Notes under the pieces: generated by a model | Told to the model about the DNA's origin: nothing | Seen by the model: the letters and a program-made list of their open reading frames with translations, nothing else | Database searches by the model: none | DNA from: a virus | Reading direction: 5' to 3' (one strand) | Virus record (IMG/VR): IMGVR_UViG_3300047455_000225 | Coordinates: 1-35,322 of that record | DNA length: 35,322 nucleotides | Position numbers and translations under genes: made by a program | In this document: positions 5,633 through 14,957 of the stretch, in pieces | Layout: each line of letters opens with the position of its first letter | How positions within the stretch are numbered: the stretch's first letter is position 1

Positions 5633-6709
5633 TTAACAAGTTCTGTATGCGATATACATCGCGCCGTAGTCACCCTGCTTGCCCGATTCGGCATAGACGC
5701 CGTTGCTGTACGACCCGCCGCCACCTCCTCCAGCGCCCTTCTCCGATCCTGCTGTGGCATAGCCTGTCGATGGCGTAGGAGAAACCGACTTGCCGCCACG
5801 GCCTCCGCCCTTAACGCCGCCATCCTTGTAATGCCCGATCCCGGCTCCTGTTCCACCAGCGCCGTACCGGGTCTGCTGAACCGTATAGTTGAGACCGTTG
5901 CCGCCCTTGCCGCCGTATCGGTAGGTGTCATTCGCGCCCGGAACGCCAGCCTGACCAGCTTGCTCGGACCCGCCTCCTCCTCCGCCGCCACCTGAGTTGC
6001 CAGCTCCGCCGTTTTTCTGACGGCCTGTTCCGCCCGCGAACGAATTGCTCGCGCCGTACTTGCCCGCGCCACCTCCGCCGTTTCCGCCGCCAAGGCCGGT
6101 TTCGGTATTGCCATTTGAGTAAGTTCCGCCCCCGCCCCCGCCGTAAAACGTTGCAGAAGCATCGACAATCGTGCTTCCTCCGGTTGCGCCTCGATTGTTA
6201 TAAGTGCCTCCTGCTCCGGGCTTTCCGGGAACAGCGCCATTGCCAGCGCCAGCGACTGCGGCATAGGTAGCCAGAGCCGTCTGGCCTCCGCCGCCTCCTC
6301 CGCCACAACGCGAAGCTCCGCCATTTTGCTGGTGAGCGTTGCCTCCTCCTCCACCGCCGCCGCCGCCAGCCGTTATCATACGATAAAGATTGTTATCCAT
6401 GCCGCCAGAAGCGATAGACGTAACGGTGAAACGAGTCGAAGCGTTGCTGTTTGTGATCTTGTGGATCTTCCATACACCTTCGGTGACGACGCTGTTGCCG
6501 CCCGATCCGACGATGCAACTCGTAGACGATGCGCCCCAGTAATGACTGATCGCACAGTTGTTGTGGCCGCGCCCCAAGCTTGTATTCTTCGGACACCAAT
6601 CGGCATTGGTCGATCCATCTCGGCGAAGGTTAAAGTTACTGATAGTTCCTGCGGCGAACTCGGCCCAGATCTGGGTCATCTTCAGCATTCCGTTCGGGGC
6701 TAAAGCCAT
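5633..6709 (-). CDS. Glycine-rich tail-tip/receptor-binding adhesin candidate
   Basis: 358 residues. The N-terminus (M-T-Q-I-W-A-E-F ... I-S-N-F-N-L-R-R-D-G-S) resembles the short lead of other phage glycine-rich tail proteins. From about residue 115 to 340 the protein consists of many glycine runs (up to nine in a row) broken by short variable loops containing N, S, T, Y and Q. This layout resembles the T2/S16 gp38-type tip adhesin, in which glycine-rich strands form a polyglycine-II sandwich and the loops bind the receptor. It lies between an S74 tail fiber and a tail-fiber chaperone-like gene, as expected for a distal receptor-binding protein. Its start overlaps the fiber stop (TAATG). The adhesin role is inferred from layout and context, not homology proven here. 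Confidence 0.65.
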   Translation of the reverse strand: MALAPNGMLKMTQIWAEFAAGTISNFNLRRDGSTNADWCPKNTSLGRGHNNCAISHYWGASSTSCIVGSGGNSVVTEGVWKIHKITNSNASTRFTVTSIASGGMDNNLYRMITAGGGGGGGGGNAHQQNGGASRCGGGGGGGQTALATYAAVAGAGNGAVPGKPGAGGTYNNRGATGGSTIVDASATFYGGGGGGTYSNGNTETGLGGGNGGGGAGKYGASNSFAGGTGRQKNGGAGNSGGGGGGGGSEQAGQAGVPGANDTYRYGGKGGNGLNYTVQQTRYGAGGTGAGIGHYKDGGVKGGGRGGKSVSPTPSTGYATAGSEKGAGGGGGGSYSNGVYAESGKQGDYGAMYIAYRTC

Positions 6710-8313
6710 TAGTCTTCTCCTTTCAACTCTTCATTGACCTCGTCGAGATCTTCCTGCAGCTCAAGGACTTGTGTCTTTAGCTTGCGAAGCTCCTCGGACA
6801 TTTCTCTCATGGCCTCAATCATCGGCGCTATCAGCTTCTCTATCTTGACGCCCTTGAACCCGTTGGCCTGCTCCCGGACTAGCTCAGGAAATATCGTCTC
6901 AACATCCTGGGCGATAACTGAGTAGTCATGTGAGCCGACCTCATAAATATCCTGCTTATCGTTCCAATCGTACTCAACCCCGCGCAGCGACAATACCTTC
7001 TGCAGTGCAGACTCAATCGGTTGGATGCGATCCTTCAGCCGTTCATCTGAAGTGTAGTAAGCGATCACGTCCTGCTTGCTTCTGATGACACTCGACGCAT
7101 CGATGTACGTCACATTCAATCGGTCGCCTAGATCGAGACCAGACCTAAAGGTGTAAACCGACGATGACGCAAAAGTGCCGGCAGTGATATTCGCCGCACT
7201 ATGGTTGTGCGAGGATGGAGCGTATCCAGTGTGAGCGTGAGACCCCCGGGCCACGTTGTCATAGCCCTCACCGAAGATCTTGTTAAAGGCACTGTTCTTG
7301 GTGAACGCAGGCTCATACGGGTGCGTGTGGTTAAGAGGCGCGTACTCATTACCATGGCCGTGATTGGACAGCGCGTAGTTACTGTGACCGTGGTTGCCCT
7401 CTGCTACCGTCCCGGCACTGGTGCCAAAGTTCTTGTTAAAGGCAGTGTTCTTTGCGAATGCGTTTTCGTAGTTGCCTTTCTCCTGATACCAAGCGTCGAG
7501 CGTTGTCTTATTGACTGATACCACCGGTGCAGCAGGCGTTGCGTTATTGACAGAGATACCCGAACCGGCGCCGATACTAGTGATGCCGCCAGTGAAAACC
7601 TCGCCCAGTAGGAACCAGGCCCCACCAGTTCCTTCAGGAACCTGATCACCGTTAGCGTTGTGATTCTTGGAGTAGCCCATCGCGTTACCGACGTTGACGT
7701 ACTGACCAGCAATGCCGATCCAGTTACTAGCGGCAGTTCCAGAATTGTTGTTGATGTACATGTCGCCATGACCAGGACCGGCTGGCGGCTGGGTGGTCAC
7801 GTCGTAACCGCCCATAAAGTTAAGCTCAGTCTCTATCAGCTTAGGCGGATTGTTCTCCCAGCTTGCGCCGTTCCATTGCAGGTAATCGTCTTTGGTCAGG
7901 CTGCTTAGGCCAACATCGCCCAGTAGCTCCATGGTGTAATCGTTCTCTGCAGGTTGGATGTTGCCGTTCTCATCCGGGTTCCTACCGTTAAAGGTTAGAA
8001 CACCGTTCTCGATATTGACCTCAATCCACTCAAGCAGTTCGATCTCGTTGATGATGTCCAGCCCGGCGCCATTACTGTTACCGATCTTTACGTCAACGCT
8101 GCCGGTGTAAACATAAACGCCAACCGACCCATCGGCTTCCTGCTTACTCCACAGGCCGCCACCTTCCGTATAGGGAGGTCTGGAATCGCCAAGGTTGTTA
8201 GTGTCGATAGACTCAACAAACGAGTTCAGGAAAGCTGCAAGGTCAATACCGCTTGTGTCGTAAGGGCTTATGGGCCAAGGACTACCCTCTGGCCGCTGGT
8301 CTCTATTGCTCAT
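6709..8313 (-). CDS. Tail fiber with C-terminal S74 (intramolecular chaperone) domain
   Basis: 534 residues. The C-terminus holds the Peptidase_S74 chaperone: T-S-D-E-R-L-K-D (predicted autocleavage serine S422), then V-I-A-Q-D-V-E and F-P-E-L-V, ending in a coiled coil (about 490-534). The middle carries five H-x-H sites (N-H-G-H twice, N-H-T-H, S-H-A-H, S-H-N-H), the motif that coordinates iron in the T4 gp37 needle. The N-terminus probably docks on the J-like protein encoded just upstream (4-base ATGA overlap). It is expected to be a trimer that trims its own chaperone after folding. The S74 call is firm; the receptor is unknown. Confidence 0.88.
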   Translation of the reverse strand: MSNRDQRPEGSPWPISPYDTSGIDLAAFLNSFVESIDTNNLGDSRPPYTEGGGLWSKQEADGSVGVYVYTGSVDVKIGNSNGAGLDIINEIELLEWIEVNIENGVLTFNGRNPDENGNIQPAENDYTMELLGDVGLSSLTKDDYLQWNGASWENNPPKLIETELNFMGGYDVTTQPPAGPGHGDMYINNNSGTAASNWIGIAGQYVNVGNAMGYSKNHNANGDQVPEGTGGAWFLLGEVFTGGITSIGAGSGISVNNATPAAPVVSVNKTTLDAWYQEKGNYENAFAKNTAFNKNFGTSAGTVAEGNHGHSNYALSNHGHGNEYAPLNHTHPYEPAFTKNSAFNKIFGEGYDNVARGSHAHTGYAPSSHNHSAANITAGTFASSSVYTFRSGLDLGDRLNVTYIDASSVIRSKQDVIAYYTSDERLKDRIQPIESALQKVLSLRGVEYDWNDKQDIYEVGSHDYSVIAQDVETIFPELVREQANGFKGVKIEKLIAPMIEAMREMSEELRKLKTQVLELQEDLDEVNEELKGED

Positions 8314-11300
8314 GGGTTCTGTTCCTCTTTGGCATAAACCAGAATGCGAGACTTCTCAATACCGATCTCTTCCTCTGGAGTTAAGTTAACTAGCCGGATT
8401 CGGTATTTAACCTGACCGGAAATTGGGAAGGCTGAGTCCTCAAACTGTTGCCAGAACGTAGACCCAGGGAGTTGCACTTCGTGATATATCTCTAGGTTCG
8501 ATGAGCCGCCGCCTGTCTGCGCCATTGTCTCCACCTCGCCCAAGGTAGGCCAATCGGAGATAAACTCCCATGGGTCTTCTATTGAGCCGTAAGGCACAAG
8601 CGTCTCACTGATGATGCGAGTTTCGCCCAATGTCGGAATGTTGGTGTCTTCATCGTAATAGAAGAAGGCTTCACTCAATCCTGGGGACATGAAAATCGTG
8701 TTCACCCCGTCCCTACGCTCAAGACCATCCAGCACGCCAATCCAATCGTTGTGGCCTTGTATGCTCTGGATCAATGTCCAGCCGTCTGTATCGATACCGC
8801 CAGCATCAAACGTGACTTCAGCTATCTGGCCTGGATTGTCGCTAGTGTCTGTATAGCGAACCATGTACTTGCCCGGACGGTTCTCAGCGATGTAAGTCAT
8901 ATTGCCGTCGACGTAAGCCTGGTCCTCCCAAGCAATACGATCCATCGGCTCAGCTTCATCCCACGGCATGTCAATGCGTCGAGCGTAACGGATCTCAACC
9001 TCATCAGGATCTGGGTCTGCAGGTAGCGTCCACGTTAGCTCTATGGAGTCCTCATCGATCTCTCTCACCAATAACGGAACTGGCGCAGCGGGCCCGATGT
9101 TGTCGTACTCAATCTGCCACTCCTGTATGCCCTTCTCTGTGCCTACCGACATGTCATCGATCAGACCCTCAACGACAATCTGCCCTTGATGGTATATGTC
9201 GCCACGCGGCAGTTGCGCAATCTCAAACCATCCCGTGCCATTAGCGATAACGGCCGGGTCGGTTGTAGTCCACAGCAACCAAGGCCCAGAACGGCCATCC
9301 GGGCCGTTAGGGTTCATACCCTCAAACTCTTCTGCCGGCAGGAACTGATTCAGATCCATGTCATTAGAGAGCCACTCGTGATCGTAGATGTTGCGACCTT
9401 CCGCCTGACGCGGATACAGCCAAGCACGAACCTTGTTAACCTGATCAGCAAATTCGCCCTGCGTTACCCAACTGGTGTAGGACTTGGTGAACGGCATTCG
9501 GTCAACGTAGAACATCTCCTGATAGTCATTAGTGATGACTATCTGGTAATCAAGCTCAGACGTTGAGGTTCTGTTCCACGGGCCGTAGAAACCGAAGCGG
9601 TCTCTAGCCCTGATCCACCATGCTCCCTCTTCCGGCCATCCGCCGGGCCCCAGCAAATACTCATGACTCCTATCGGCTGCATAAGCCGGCGGGACAAAGT
9701 CCATAGTCTGAGTGTCGCCAGATGATGGGAACTCCTGATTCTCATTTGGGCTGAACCGCAGTTCATATCCCTGAATCAAGTTGTTGGGGTCAACCAAGTC
9801 GAGCCAGTAAAGCCTAGCGGGAGCATCGGTGATGATGTCGAACGGCTCAACCATTCCGGGCTTGGGTACGCCAAACTGTAGCCCATCGAAATAAGCCAAC
9901 TCACTGGTGTTACCGCTAGTATCAGTGCAGCTTATCCAGAAGCACATACCGTTCTGCGCAAAGGTCAGCGGCTCGTAATGATAGAACTCATCCCAATCCA
10001 CAAGCGAGACCAAGAAGGTGCTCGGATGATTGATGTCATCCTCTGTGATCTCATTGAAGCCGTTGTCTATTCTCCTTAGACCATAGATCTGATAGCCGCC
10101 AATGTCTGGCGCGTCAGGACGCTCCCAGAAAAACTTTGTCCAGCCCGGCTCAGCTACCACTCGGAACTTTCGTGGTGGGCCTGGTGGCAGTCGGTCTATG
10201 GACTGTCCCACAAATACACTGCGCGCCTGCGCTCGATAGCCCAACTGCATTATCGGAGTGACCGTGTAAATTCCTGGGCCAAACTCATTACTGTTGGACT
10301 GATACCTATGCTCGTAAGCGCGCTTGTCGGCGGTGATCAGATCAATGTCTATACGGGTGTCCTGCCCGGACTGCGTCCACTGGATCTCCCATGACGCAAT
10401 CTGCGCGTCAGCGGTCTCTAGATCCCATGTGAGGGACGATACGGATATGGGCTGACGGTTGTCATACTCTAAGTACGAGAACCCCTGCAGGTTGTCTGCT
10501 CTAGCGTTACCGCCATTCTCTGGGTTCTGAGGGTCACCATCACCGCCGGGAGACCACTCAGGGAATGAGCCGTTGTCAGTGTCATACAGTGCCGCATCGT
10601 AAGGCACCAAGGTTAGCTCAGCACTGAAGTCCGCGAGCGGCCTTATAGTAGCGATGATGTACTTCTTGGTCACCAATCCCTGCTGGCCGATTACGATGAC
10701 ATTGGTATCATCAGCATTCACTGGCTGGAAATCCCTATCCAGCTGCACAGTCCTGCCAACCTGTCCGATTACGTCACCTTGGAATACACCCTCATTAGTC
10801 TTAATGGTGTAGTGAGCATTCTCATAATCGTTGGGCTCTTCGCTCAGTATGAAAGTGTCGGGAGATGGATGACTTACAATAAGGTGAGAGCCACCGCCCA
10901 GGGCCGCTACGTCAGTTGCGACTTCAACTACATCACCCCTCTGTACCACTAGAGACTCTGCTGCAACCTTGAGCGTAAACTTCTCCTGCCGTAATACCAT
11001 CTGGCCAAATGAGTACATGCCGAACTGCGCGGCCATGTGCCAGTTAGTACAGGCAAACGTTTTGAGCGGCTCCAGTAATGTAGCGTTAGCCTCACTGTAC
11101 CCGGGGCGGAACACAATGACCTCACCCTTCTGGTAGCCAAGCTCAGGAGATACGAACTCTACTTTTAACGCATGAGGAATCCTGGGGAATAGACGCTCCC
11201 CGCTGAAGCCCCATGAGTTAGCCGGCGTGAAAACCTGTCGAACCTCGTCCGCTCGATCTTCATCCATCATGATCTGGATCTTGCCGTTCTGACCAATAAT

Positions 11301-13745
11301 CAGCGCGGCTCTGGCCATGCCTAGAATGTTCTGTATGGTCTCCATAAGCGGAGCTTTGTTTGAGCAGACAAAGTCTGCCGTGTACCTAAACCGCTCTACT
11401 GTCTGGCCCTTGTATTCGTAAGAGACCTTTTGGCTACAGACTGCAGCAAACCTTCTGAAGGATGCTATGTCAATCTGATCAGCTGTCACATAGCCCGGAC
11501 AATCCTGACCGTCATATGGGTAACGCACCTGTTGCGCGTGATAGCCCGTGAGCAAATCTGCCACGATCCATGCCGGGTTACGGCTGCCGGTAGCATCAGT
11601 CCAGCTAGTGCCGTTATGTCCTCTCAGCCTAGATGTTGCAGTGGCAGTAATCTGATTGAGGTTGCCCTGTATCGTCTCACTGGCCTCCAGCCTGATCTCC
11701 ATCATGGTGTGGAAGCGCGAAAGGTTTAGGATGGATCTTCTGCCATCAGATATATTGTTAAAGGGGTAGCCGCGAGATGCGATCCTAGTCCAGTAGCAGG
11801 CGTTAAAGTATTGGTTCTTATCGTCGCTGTTCTCAGTGTCTCCCACGCGAGTGACTCTGACCTGATATTCACCCATCTCCGGGAACTGAATAACAATGCT
11901 GGCCTTACCCGGCTTGACGGCATTGCCGTACAGGCTGAACCTGGCACCCAATAGTGACGGATCAAAGTTTGGTAAGTTGGGGAACAGAAAGCGGCCATTA
12001 AACCCGCCACCCATTCTGCTGGCAGAGCCGTCACCATTCTTTAGCGTCCAGTATTCAGTTATCTGAACCGTGCCCAGAAATCCAGGAGAGATAACGTTAT
12101 CTTGGAACACGCCTGAGTAGCTCATAAATCCGGCAGTGCTGCTCGACACTTGCACGCCCTTCACAAATACAGAGAACACGCTCTGAAACCAAGTGCCGCT
12201 ATCTCCCGGCTCATAGGTGTAAAGGGCCGCAGAGCCCGAAACTCTAACGTAGGTCTCATTGCCCGGAGTGCGGTCATACAGGTCATCATCCGGCTCAGGG
12301 TCTGGGCCACCACCACCAGCGTTTTCGTCTACCACCTGGAAATTGTTAGATACGTAAGCGGTGTCGGGTAATGTGATGCCGTCAGGCGGAGGGCCGTCTA
12401 CAAAGTTCTGTAGGTTGGTGGCAACAAAATACTGCTTAACGTCGCCAGTGATATTTGGTGACCTATACTGATACTGCCAAACCTGATTAGGTGTTATCTC
12501 TACTGCAGACACCCGCACAAACTGATCAGTAACATCGACAGTGTCTGACGCCCTAAAGAATCGGAAGTCTTCTTCATCGACCTGATAGACGGCTTGGTTA
12601 AAGCTGACAGTGATTACAAACAGATCACCCTCAGTAACCCTAACCGGAACTGTTATATCAACCGAAGTATCTTCTGGTGGATTAGGGCCGCCCGGATCTA
12701 CATTACCTGTGCCGAACCAAAGGGCATCATCTCCTGCGTACCCCTCGGTTCCGCTTGGCCAAGGGAGCCATTCATCAGAATCGACACTTTTGTATTCGCC
12801 ATTGAACGATACGCCCAATGTCTGCAGGTTGCCGTTCTTATCGTAGAAGGCAATGCCCTGGGGGAAGGTTAGCTCAACTACTGCGGAGAATGCGGTAGGG
12901 ACTGTATTAGCAGTACCCTGATCAGCGTCGGTGCTAAGGCCAACACTAAGCTCCTGCGACTTAAGTGGATACTGCAGCAACTGCAGTGGCACCGGAGACA
13001 ATCCGTCCTGAGGACGATTGGGGTTTATGTAGCTCGGCGTGTGAGTGTGCTCAATCTTAGTGGCGTTAAAGAACTGTATCTGAGTGTCGCCAGCCCTAAT
13101 GTCATTAATGAATACATCACCCAAGCCAAAATCTAGAAGCGCGGTAAACACGGTAGAGTCCCCGGCAGAAAATATCTCAGGCGAGGAGGCCAGGTTTGCA
13201 ACAATCTTGGTGGTGCCGTACACAACAGGCACAAGCTCATAGGGTCGAGCGGCGTTCCGCTGCCCGGTGATGAAGTAACTCTCGCCGGTGTCAAAGCCAC
13301 TATTAGGTAGGTTGATTGAGGGAGGAGGTATGAGGGCATTGACCACCAACGCACCTACCGTAGCGATCACAGCAGTAGCAACAATGGTCGCGGTTGATGC
13401 CGCCGTACCTGCCGCATTAAGTGCGGCAAAGCCAAGTTTCTCAACGGCCCAAGGTGCAACATTGATTGCAATAACTGCAACAACAATAGTGGCGACTAAC
13501 CGAAGAATTTGCTTCCCGCCGTCACCTCCGGCTGGGCGAACCCAGATGCCAATATGATCATTGTCTCGTGGCACAAAGAACGGGAACTGATCGTCGGCTA
13601 GATTCGTGCCGTTAACACTGACAACAACAAATGGCATCACCCCGGCAGGGATGTTGGCCTTCTCTAATATCTCAGCAATAGTATGACCGGGATCAATTCC
13701 GATCACTACGTTACTGTCTGTATTCCGCTCAATTAATTCGCCCAT
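8310..13745 (-). CDS. Giant J-like tail tip / host specificity protein with gpI-like N-terminus
   Basis: 1811 residues, the largest gene here. Residues 1-72 look like a small ubiquitin-like domain (H-T-I-A-E-I-L ... V-S-V-N-G ... H-I-G-I-W-V-R-P), followed by G-G-D-G-G-K-Q and two hydrophobic stretches (80-97 and 115-139), the layout of lambda gpI. No separate I gene exists between the K-like gene and this one, so an I-J fusion is likely. The centre fits phage tip attachment protein J (hub and lectin-like parts). At least two fibronectin type III-like repeats lie near residues 1180 and 1550. It forms the central baseplate hub or tip and is a likely receptor determinant. Its start overlaps the NlpC gene by 13 bases. 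Confidence 0.85.
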   Translation of the reverse strand: MGELIERNTDSNVVIGIDPGHTIAEILEKANIPAGVMPFVVVSVNGTNLADDQFPFFVPRDNDHIGIWVRPAGGDGGKQILRLVATIVVAVIAINVAPWAVEKLGFAALNAAGTAASTATIVATAVIATVGALVVNALIPPPSINLPNSGFDTGESYFITGQRNAARPYELVPVVYGTTKIVANLASSPEIFSAGDSTVFTALLDFGLGDVFINDIRAGDTQIQFFNATKIEHTHTPSYINPNRPQDGLSPVPLQLLQYPLKSQELSVGLSTDADQGTANTVPTAFSAVVELTFPQGIAFYDKNGNLQTLGVSFNGEYKSVDSDEWLPWPSGTEGYAGDDALWFGTGNVDPGGPNPPEDTSVDITVPVRVTEGDLFVITVSFNQAVYQVDEEDFRFFRASDTVDVTDQFVRVSAVEITPNQVWQYQYRSPNITGDVKQYFVATNLQNFVDGPPPDGITLPDTAYVSNNFQVVDENAGGGGPDPEPDDDLYDRTPGNETYVRVSGSAALYTYEPGDSGTWFQSVFSVFVKGVQVSSSTAGFMSYSGVFQDNVISPGFLGTVQITEYWTLKNGDGSASRMGGGFNGRFLFPNLPNFDPSLLGARFSLYGNAVKPGKASIVIQFPEMGEYQVRVTRVGDTENSDDKNQYFNACYWTRIASRGYPFNNISDGRRSILNLSRFHTMMEIRLEASETIQGNLNQITATATSRLRGHNGTSWTDATGSRNPAWIVADLLTGYHAQQVRYPYDGQDCPGYVTADQIDIASFRRFAAVCSQKVSYEYKGQTVERFRYTADFVCSNKAPLMETIQNILGMARAALIIGQNGKIQIMMDEDRADEVRQVFTPANSWGFSGERLFPRIPHALKVEFVSPELGYQKGEVIVFRPGYSEANATLLEPLKTFACTNWHMAAQFGMYSFGQMVLRQEKFTLKVAAESLVVQRGDVVEVATDVAALGGGSHLIVSHPSPDTFILSEEPNDYENAHYTIKTNEGVFQGDVIGQVGRTVQLDRDFQPVNADDTNVIVIGQQGLVTKKYIIATIRPLADFSAELTLVPYDAALYDTDNGSFPEWSPGGDGDPQNPENGGNARADNLQGFSYLEYDNRQPISVSSLTWDLETADAQIASWEIQWTQSGQDTRIDIDLITADKRAYEHRYQSNSNEFGPGIYTVTPIMQLGYRAQARSVFVGQSIDRLPPGPPRKFRVVAEPGWTKFFWERPDAPDIGGYQIYGLRRIDNGFNEITEDDINHPSTFLVSLVDWDEFYHYEPLTFAQNGMCFWISCTDTSGNTSELAYFDGLQFGVPKPGMVEPFDIITDAPARLYWLDLVDPNNLIQGYELRFSPNENQEFPSSGDTQTMDFVPPAYAADRSHEYLLGPGGWPEEGAWWIRARDRFGFYGPWNRTSTSELDYQIVITNDYQEMFYVDRMPFTKSYTSWVTQGEFADQVNKVRAWLYPRQAEGRNIYDHEWLSNDMDLNQFLPAEEFEGMNPNGPDGRSGPWLLWTTTDPAVIANGTGWFEIAQLPRGDIYHQGQIVVEGLIDDMSVGTEKGIQEWQIEYDNIGPAAPVPLLVREIDEDSIELTWTLPADPDPDEVEIRYARRIDMPWDEAEPMDRIAWEDQAYVDGNMTYIAENRPGKYMVRYTDTSDNPGQIAEVTFDAGGIDTDGWTLIQSIQGHNDWIGVLDGLERRDGVNTIFMSPGLSEAFFYYDEDTNIPTLGETRIISETLVPYGSIEDPWEFISDWPTLGEVETMAQTGGGSSNLEIYHEVQLPGSTFWQQFEDSAFPISGQVKYRIRLVNLTPEEEIGIEKSRILVYAKEEQNP

Positions 13746-14116
13746 CGGTAAACCTCGTGAAGGCGCCTATTCCATGCAATACCAGACAACCGCTCCAGAC
13801 AGGATTGAGTTCCTTGGAAGGCGTGCAAAAAATCATCGCCGTGCATTTTGATGCCTACATGCATCGGGTAGCCCGCAATCTTAAATACCAGCACATCACC
13901 GAACTGCGGCTCATCGACCGATGTCCATTCCTTCTTGTGCTTCTTTATTGCGTCGGATACAGACTCAAAGTCATTTGCTGCAGTGTAGGCATAAAGATAA
14001 TCATCAACAGTTATGTTGAGTTGCTCCTGATACCAAAGCTGGACCAGGCCCCAGCAGTCAACACCGTCCCTGTCCCGGCCGCGGTTCGTGTACGGGATGC
14101 CGATATAACTATTCAT
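13733..14116 (-). CDS. NlpC/P60 tail-tip cysteine peptidase (lambda gpK-like)
   Basis: 127 residues with a complete NlpC/P60 core: D-C-W-G-L (catalytic C21), M-H-V-G-I (H86) and F-L-H-A (H98). The family cuts peptidoglycan stem peptides. In lambda-like tails the K protein sits at the tail tip between L and I/J, and this gene has exactly that position. Lambda gpK also has a JAMM domain, which is absent here, so only the peptidase half is present. It probably opens the cell wall locally during DNA injection or helps tip assembly. It overlaps the upstream gene by 4 bases. Confidence 0.88.
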   Translation of the reverse strand: MNSYIGIPYTNRGRDRDGVDCWGLVQLWYQEQLNITVDDYLYAYTAANDFESVSDAIKKHKKEWTSVDEPQFGDVLVFKIAGYPMHVGIKMHGDDFLHAFQGTQSCLERLSGIAWNRRLHEVYRWAN

Positions 14117-14592
14117 TGGAGCGCAAAGAACAAGCCGGGAAACTCGGCCTGGTTGTATGTGGCCTGCAAGGTCTTGCGGGCGGAAAAGTTATTAGCGATA
14201 AGCGTAAACGTGATGGTCAGTGCGTCGTAGGTAGCACCGCCAACAGACATAAAGTCTATTGTCTTCTCAACCTCATCAAGGTCTCTAGTCGATACTAGCT
14301 CAAGCTTCACCTCAGGAGGGGACTGTGCCTGCCTGACCAAGTCCATGAATTCATCAGATAGATTGTAAGTGACCAGCTTCAGGTCTTTAGGCGTGCCACC
14401 ATCTTCCGGTGGCAGCCTTATCTCAAACGGGAACGCCTCAAAAGTCCTACCGCGTGAGACAACTGCCTCATTGTTGTTTACGCAGTAAATCTCTTCGTTT
14501 AGTTCCTCAGACGTTATCGTCATAAGGAACAGCAATGCCTCATCGGAATGATTGGCAGAGAGCTCGTTCTCAAATTCGACAGTAACGCTCAC
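14113..14592 (-). CDS. DUF1833-like minor tail protein (lambda gpL position)
   Basis: 159 residues. The beta-rich sequence with F-E-A-F-P-F-E-I-R-L-P, a V-x-L-E-L-V strand and a C-terminal A-R-K-T-L-Q-A-T-Y-N segment matches the DUF1833 tail family found between the M-like and NlpC genes of many siphoviruses. In position it corresponds to lambda gpL, the distal tail hub component. It lacks the iron-sulfur cysteines of the lambda gpL C-terminus (a single Cys, at residue 37). ATGA overlaps join it to both neighbours. Confidence 0.7.
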   Translation of the reverse strand: MSVTVEFENELSANHSDEALLFLMTITSEELNEEIYCVNNNEAVVSRGRTFEAFPFEIRLPPEDGGTPKDLKLVTYNLSDEFMDLVRQAQSPPEVKLELVSTRDLDEVEKTIDFMSVGGATYDALTITFTLIANNFSARKTLQATYNQAEFPGLFFALQ

Positions 14593-14957
14593 GTCCAGTT
14601 AGACCCCTGATACATTGTGACACTAGCCTCAAAGTGATTGGAATCTATCCAATTTATAGTTGGCGGCCCTGTCCACAGGAATAGCTCAGTAGTCCCGTAA
14701 GGGGTCTTGACGTATGTCGGTATCGTCCCCTGCCTCTGATCTCGATTAAACCAATCCTTGAACGGTATGTACTTGTCTGAGGTTAGCTTGACCGAACAAG
14801 TGACTGCTCTGGTGATACCAGTAAATCTGCGGCGGGTCTTTACGTTTCCCTTGTCCATGGTGTTACGGACTACGTTGTCTGTCTGCTGCTCAGTCCAAGT
14901 TGACCAGCAACCATCTAGTTCATCCGGCCTATCGCCGATGTCTCCGTTATATGGCAT
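14589..14957 (-). CDS. Minor tail protein (lambda gpM position)
   Basis: 122 residues, starting in a TAATG overlap with the tape measure stop. Sequence features are modest: K-T-R-R-R-F-T-G-I-T-R, an F-K-D-W-F segment and a C-terminal Y-Q-G-S-N-W-T. Small proteins with an 'F-x-x-W-x-...-G-x-x-F/Y' pattern just after the tape measure are distal-tail or tip components in lambda-like phages. The function is inferred mainly from position. Confidence 0.6.
   Translation of the reverse strand: MPYNGDIGDRPDELDGCWSTWTEQQTDNVVRNTMDKGNVKTRRRFTGITRAVTCSVKLTSDKYIPFKDWFNRDQRQGTIPTYVKTPYGTTELFLWTGPPTINWIDSNHFEASVTMYQGSNWT

Noticed and set aside
5617-6354. 245-codon open frame overlapping the glycine-rich adhesin on the same strand
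   Set aside because: It is an alternative reading of GGN-rich repeats that gives A/E/R-rich low-complexity sequence. The glycine-rich frame has a proper TAATG junction and a fiber-like N-terminus.
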